NCBI GenBank assembly: GCA_965223755.1
Contig: CBDCXF010000002.1
Location: forward strand, 930,001 to 994,000
DNA length: 64,000 nucleotides
Direction of reading: 5' to 3'
Origin: CBDCXF01 sp965223755
GTDB lineage: Bacteria; Acidobacteriota; Thermoanaerobaculia; Multivoradales; JAHEKO01
Shown here: piece after piece, positions 62,177-64,000 of the stretch
Layout: each line of letters opens with the position of its first letter
How positions within the stretch are numbered: position 1 is the stretch's first letter
Made by a program: the position numbers and the translations under genes
Notes under the pieces: model-generated
What the model saw: only the letters and a program-made list of their open reading frames with translations
Databases searched by the model: none
What the model was told of the DNA's origin: nothing

Positions 62177-62548
62177 CTAGAAATAAAACAGGGGCCGGTT
62201 GATCTGTTCGTCGAACTTCCAAACGTAGGTATAGCCCGGAAATTCGATCGGCACTTCATACTTGCAGTGGATACGGATCTCATTGCCCGCTCTTTCCACT
62301 TTGAGATTCTCGGGCTTGACCGGAAGATCTAGATCTTTTGCCTTCTGCAAGATTTGGCGCTTGATTCCCTCGGTGCGAGCCTGCAGGCCGAATTTGGCCT
62401 GCTCTTCCATGTAGTCATAAAACTGCGCCGAGTCGATCTTGACCGGGACCACCTTCCAGGCCACCATTGCCACAATTGCAAAAACCAAGATCCAAAAAAC
62501 GCACCCGATGCGGCCTTCACCGCGGGATCTAGAATTCCAGGACCTCAT
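62177..62548 (-). CDS. small membrane-anchored protein downstream of lepB (DUF4845-like position)
   Basis: 123 residues with GGGAGGTCACA before the ATG. A basic N-terminus and one membrane segment (about 16-34) are followed by a soluble domain with AQFYDYMEEQAKFGLQART and VERAGNEIRIHCKYEVPIEF, ending in FDEQINRPLFYF. In gammaproteobacteria a DUF4845 protein follows lepB in the same way. The two may be related, but the similarity is by layout only. Confidence 0.6.
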   Translation of the reverse strand: MRSWNSRSRGEGRIGCVFWILVFAIVAMVAWKVVPVKIDSAQFYDYMEEQAKFGLQARTEGIKRQILQKAKDLDLPVKPENLKVERAGNEIRIHCKYEVPIEFPGYTYVWKFDEQINRPLFYF

Positions 62549-62604
62549 TGTGACCTCCCTGTTCCTGCTCGGACCTAACTGACTCTAGCACTGGAACCGG
62601 CCGC

Positions 62605-63273
62605 TCAGCGCACGACGTGAAAGGCTCGTCCCCAACGGGTATTGGGGAAGAATCCGATAGCCGTACGTGCGAGCTGGCCGAGCTTGTGGCTCCAGCCGCG
62701 CCAGTTACCATCCGAGGTTTCGCCTCCATACGACCAATAGACCATCCAAGGACGACCCTTCACCAGTTCCCGGGGTAGCGCTCCCCAGTAACGAGAGTCG
62801 TTGGAATTGTCTCGGTTGTCTCCCATACAGAAATAGGACTCAGCGGGTACGGTGTAGGGGCCGAACTCATCTCGCGGCGAGCCGACGTGAAATGGGTCTC
62901 CATGCTGAGTGACCGCGCTGTCATCGATAGGTTGTCCGTTGACCACCAACTGCTTGTCACGCACCTCAATGGTGTCTCCTGGAAGGCCGACACAACGCTT
63001 AACCATATCCAAGGAGGGGTTCTCTGGTGACCGAAAAACAACGATGTCGCCCCGCCGAACTTCGCGCAGCGGCAAGATCGCCCGCTCCAGGTCGGAACTG
63101 GCTCCGAAGATGAAGCGGTTGACGAAGAGATGGTCGCCAACCAACAAAGTGCTCTCCATCGATGAAGAGGGAATGAAAAAAGTCTTGAAGACGAAGGTGT
63201 TGGAGAAGCTCAAGAAGAGCCCGGCGATGAGCAACGCCTCCAAATATTCGCGGAAGGTGGAGGTCTGGCGCAT
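62605..63273 (-). CDS. lepB: signal peptidase I
   Basis: 222 residues. One N-terminal membrane segment (about 10-30) runs into the catalytic box FFIPSSSMESTLLVGDHLFV (Ser38). The general base is Lys92 in DMVKRCVGLPGD, and the GDNRDNSNDSRYWG box follows near 155. It removes signal peptides from exported proteins, several of which are encoded in this window. The short form with a single anchor is common outside the enterobacteria. Confidence 0.96.
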   Translation of the reverse strand: MRQTSTFREYLEALLIAGLFLSFSNTFVFKTFFIPSSSMESTLLVGDHLFVNRFIFGASSDLERAILPLREVRRGDIVVFRSPENPSLDMVKRCVGLPGDTIEVRDKQLVVNGQPIDDSAVTQHGDPFHVGSPRDEFGPYTVPAESYFCMGDNRDNSNDSRYWGALPRELVKGRPWMVYWSYGGETSDGNWRGWSHKLGQLARTAIGFFPNTRWGRAFHVVR

Positions 63274-63661
63274 GAGCCGCGCATTCTAGCGCGGTGCAAA
63301 GAATTTTCCTCCTGTCCAAATAACTTGACGCAAGCCCCCTCTCCGCCTTTTTCCCTTGCATTGAACTACTAGCCCCGATCTTTTCTGTGCATGGGTCCCT
63401 CGTGCGAGCAAAAGGAGCTTGCCGTCATTTCTCTTTTTAGAGCAATGGATGTAGCTCTAAATAATTGAAATATATAGACTTATTTAGGGTTTCCGAACTG
63501 GACTGCGGATTGATCCTGAGGTTGGCATGAATGGCAACCGAGAAAGGGGGTGCTATCCGCAGTTAAACGACATGCAACTGGCAAGAACGGGGCCGGCGGT
63601 CCCCGTAATCCACCGCCGAACAATGAAAACGGAATAACCAAAACAAAAAAGGAAAAAAGTT
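63274..63661 (+). promoter_or_regulatory. gene-free region with a structured leader upstream of the comEA-like gene
   Basis: 388 bp without a gene. The right part can fold. ACTGCGGAT (63502-63510) pairs with ATCCGCAGT (63555-63563), enclosing GGTTG/CAACC (63520-63539). Then ACGGGG (63587-63592) can pair with CCCCGT (63601-63606), or CGGCGGT (63594-63600) with ACCGCCG (63612-63618), but not both. An AT-rich stretch (about 63455-63485) may hold the promoter. No T-tract follows, so any control would act on translation. It matches no riboswitch class I know. Confidence 0.5.
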
Positions 63662-63991
63662 ATGAAGAATCACAATTGGAACAACATCGTTGTCGCAGCC
63701 GCCCTCATCGCGCTGCTTGCCGGTCCGAGCTTTGCCGCCGCTGGCAAGGTCAACATCAACAGCGCCAGCGCTGAGCAACTCGAGCTCCTCCCACGCATCG
63801 GCCCCGCCATCGCTGCTCGTATCGTCGAGTACCGCGAGGCACAGCGCTTCGATGCCCCCGAGGACCTGATGTTGGTCAAGGGAATCGGCGAGAAGACCTT
63901 TGAACTGATCGAGGACTACGTCTCTGTCTCCGGCGAGACGACGTTGACCGAGAAAGTTCGAGTTCCGCGCAAGCAAGAAGAGTCGAGCTAG
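63662..63991 (+). CDS. exported ComEA-like helix-hairpin-helix protein
   Basis: 109 residues. A signal peptide (about 1-26, ending GPSFAAA) is followed by a ComEA-type double helix-hairpin-helix: VNINSASAEQLELLPRIGPA, AARIVEYREAQRF and LMLVKGIGEKTFELIEDYV. The domain binds DNA non-specifically; in competent bacteria ComEA holds incoming DNA in the periplasm. No other competence genes are seen here, so a role in DNA uptake is only a possibility. AAAAAAGGAAAAAAG precedes the ATG. The C-terminal tail is basic then acidic. Confidence 0.88.
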   Translation: MKNHNWNNIVVAAALIALLAGPSFAAAGKVNINSASAEQLELLPRIGPAIAARIVEYREAQRFDAPEDLMLVKGIGEKTFELIEDYVSVSGETTLTEKVRVPRKQEESS

Positions 63992-64000
63992 AAGTTCGGC

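Noticed and set aside
63502..63618. Cyclic-di-GMP (GEMM) riboswitch
   Set aside because: The expected GACGCAAAGCC-type core and tetraloop-receptor pattern are not found; only the general leader-switch layout is present.

Overview
The window reads as one contiguous piece of a GC-rich (about 60% by eye) diderm bacterial chromosome around the replication origin. Diderm envelope genes are present: a lipid A acyltransferase, a WaaE-like glycosyltransferase, SppA and a DUF481 outer-membrane protein. A winged-helix/PD40 (TolB-like) sensor regulator, a style common in Acidobacteriota, together with the mix of hypothetical genes makes an Acidobacteriota-like lineage my best guess; nothing in the window proves it.

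Layout. 0-5.9 kb: DNA-repair and metabolic genes (AlkD-like, alpha/beta hydrolase, class II aldolase, Fpg/MutM), an ECF sigma factor between two membrane-protein genes, and DUF481. 5.9-12.7 kb (minus strand): thioredoxin/YyaL-like protein, a 72-aa protein, a PLP decarboxylase and a formate dehydrogenase alpha subunit (fdhA). The fdhA reading frame is interrupted by a UGA at the selenocysteine position, followed by a convincing SECIS hairpin. 12.7-18.2 kb: PD40 regulator, retropepsin-like protease and the threonine-degradation pair tdh-kbl. 18.2-22.4 kb: lipid A acyltransferase, NuoE-NuoF fusion (fdhB), lipoprotein and fdhD, which complete the NAD-linked formate dehydrogenase set. 22.4-33.9 kb: radical SAM genes, a trio of radical SAM, variant metallophosphatase and flavoprotein, then sugar-nucleotide, CYTH, M20, GT2 and CPBP genes.

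33.9-43 kb: gyrA, gyrB, recF, dnaN and dnaA, all on the minus strand with dnaA outermost. 43-51.6 kb: sppA, mutY, a class III aminotransferase, recR-ybaB-dnaX, the SRP RNA, tadA and two tRNA-Ser genes; the recR-ybaB-dnaX-SRP RNA-tadA-tRNA-Ser order resembles the origin side of Bacillus subtilis. 52.2-58.7 kb: rpmH-rnpA-yidD-yidC-jag, then rsmG and a LAGLIDADG-type protein on the opposite strand, a parS-like site and parAB. 58.7-64 kb: membrane phosphodiesterase, pyrD-pyrF, lepB and a ComEA-like helix-hairpin-helix protein behind a structured leader.

Three things are not explained by ordinary annotation. First, at least nine coding regions, including recF, parB, yidC and the rnpA/yidD junction, carry short in-frame tandem repeats with 15- or 18-bp units. 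Second, a family of hairpin modules surrounds the two tRNA-Ser genes, with compensatory base changes between copies and an inverted copy of each tRNA 3' half in its trailer. Third, a leader with alternative hairpins precedes the comEA-like gene.
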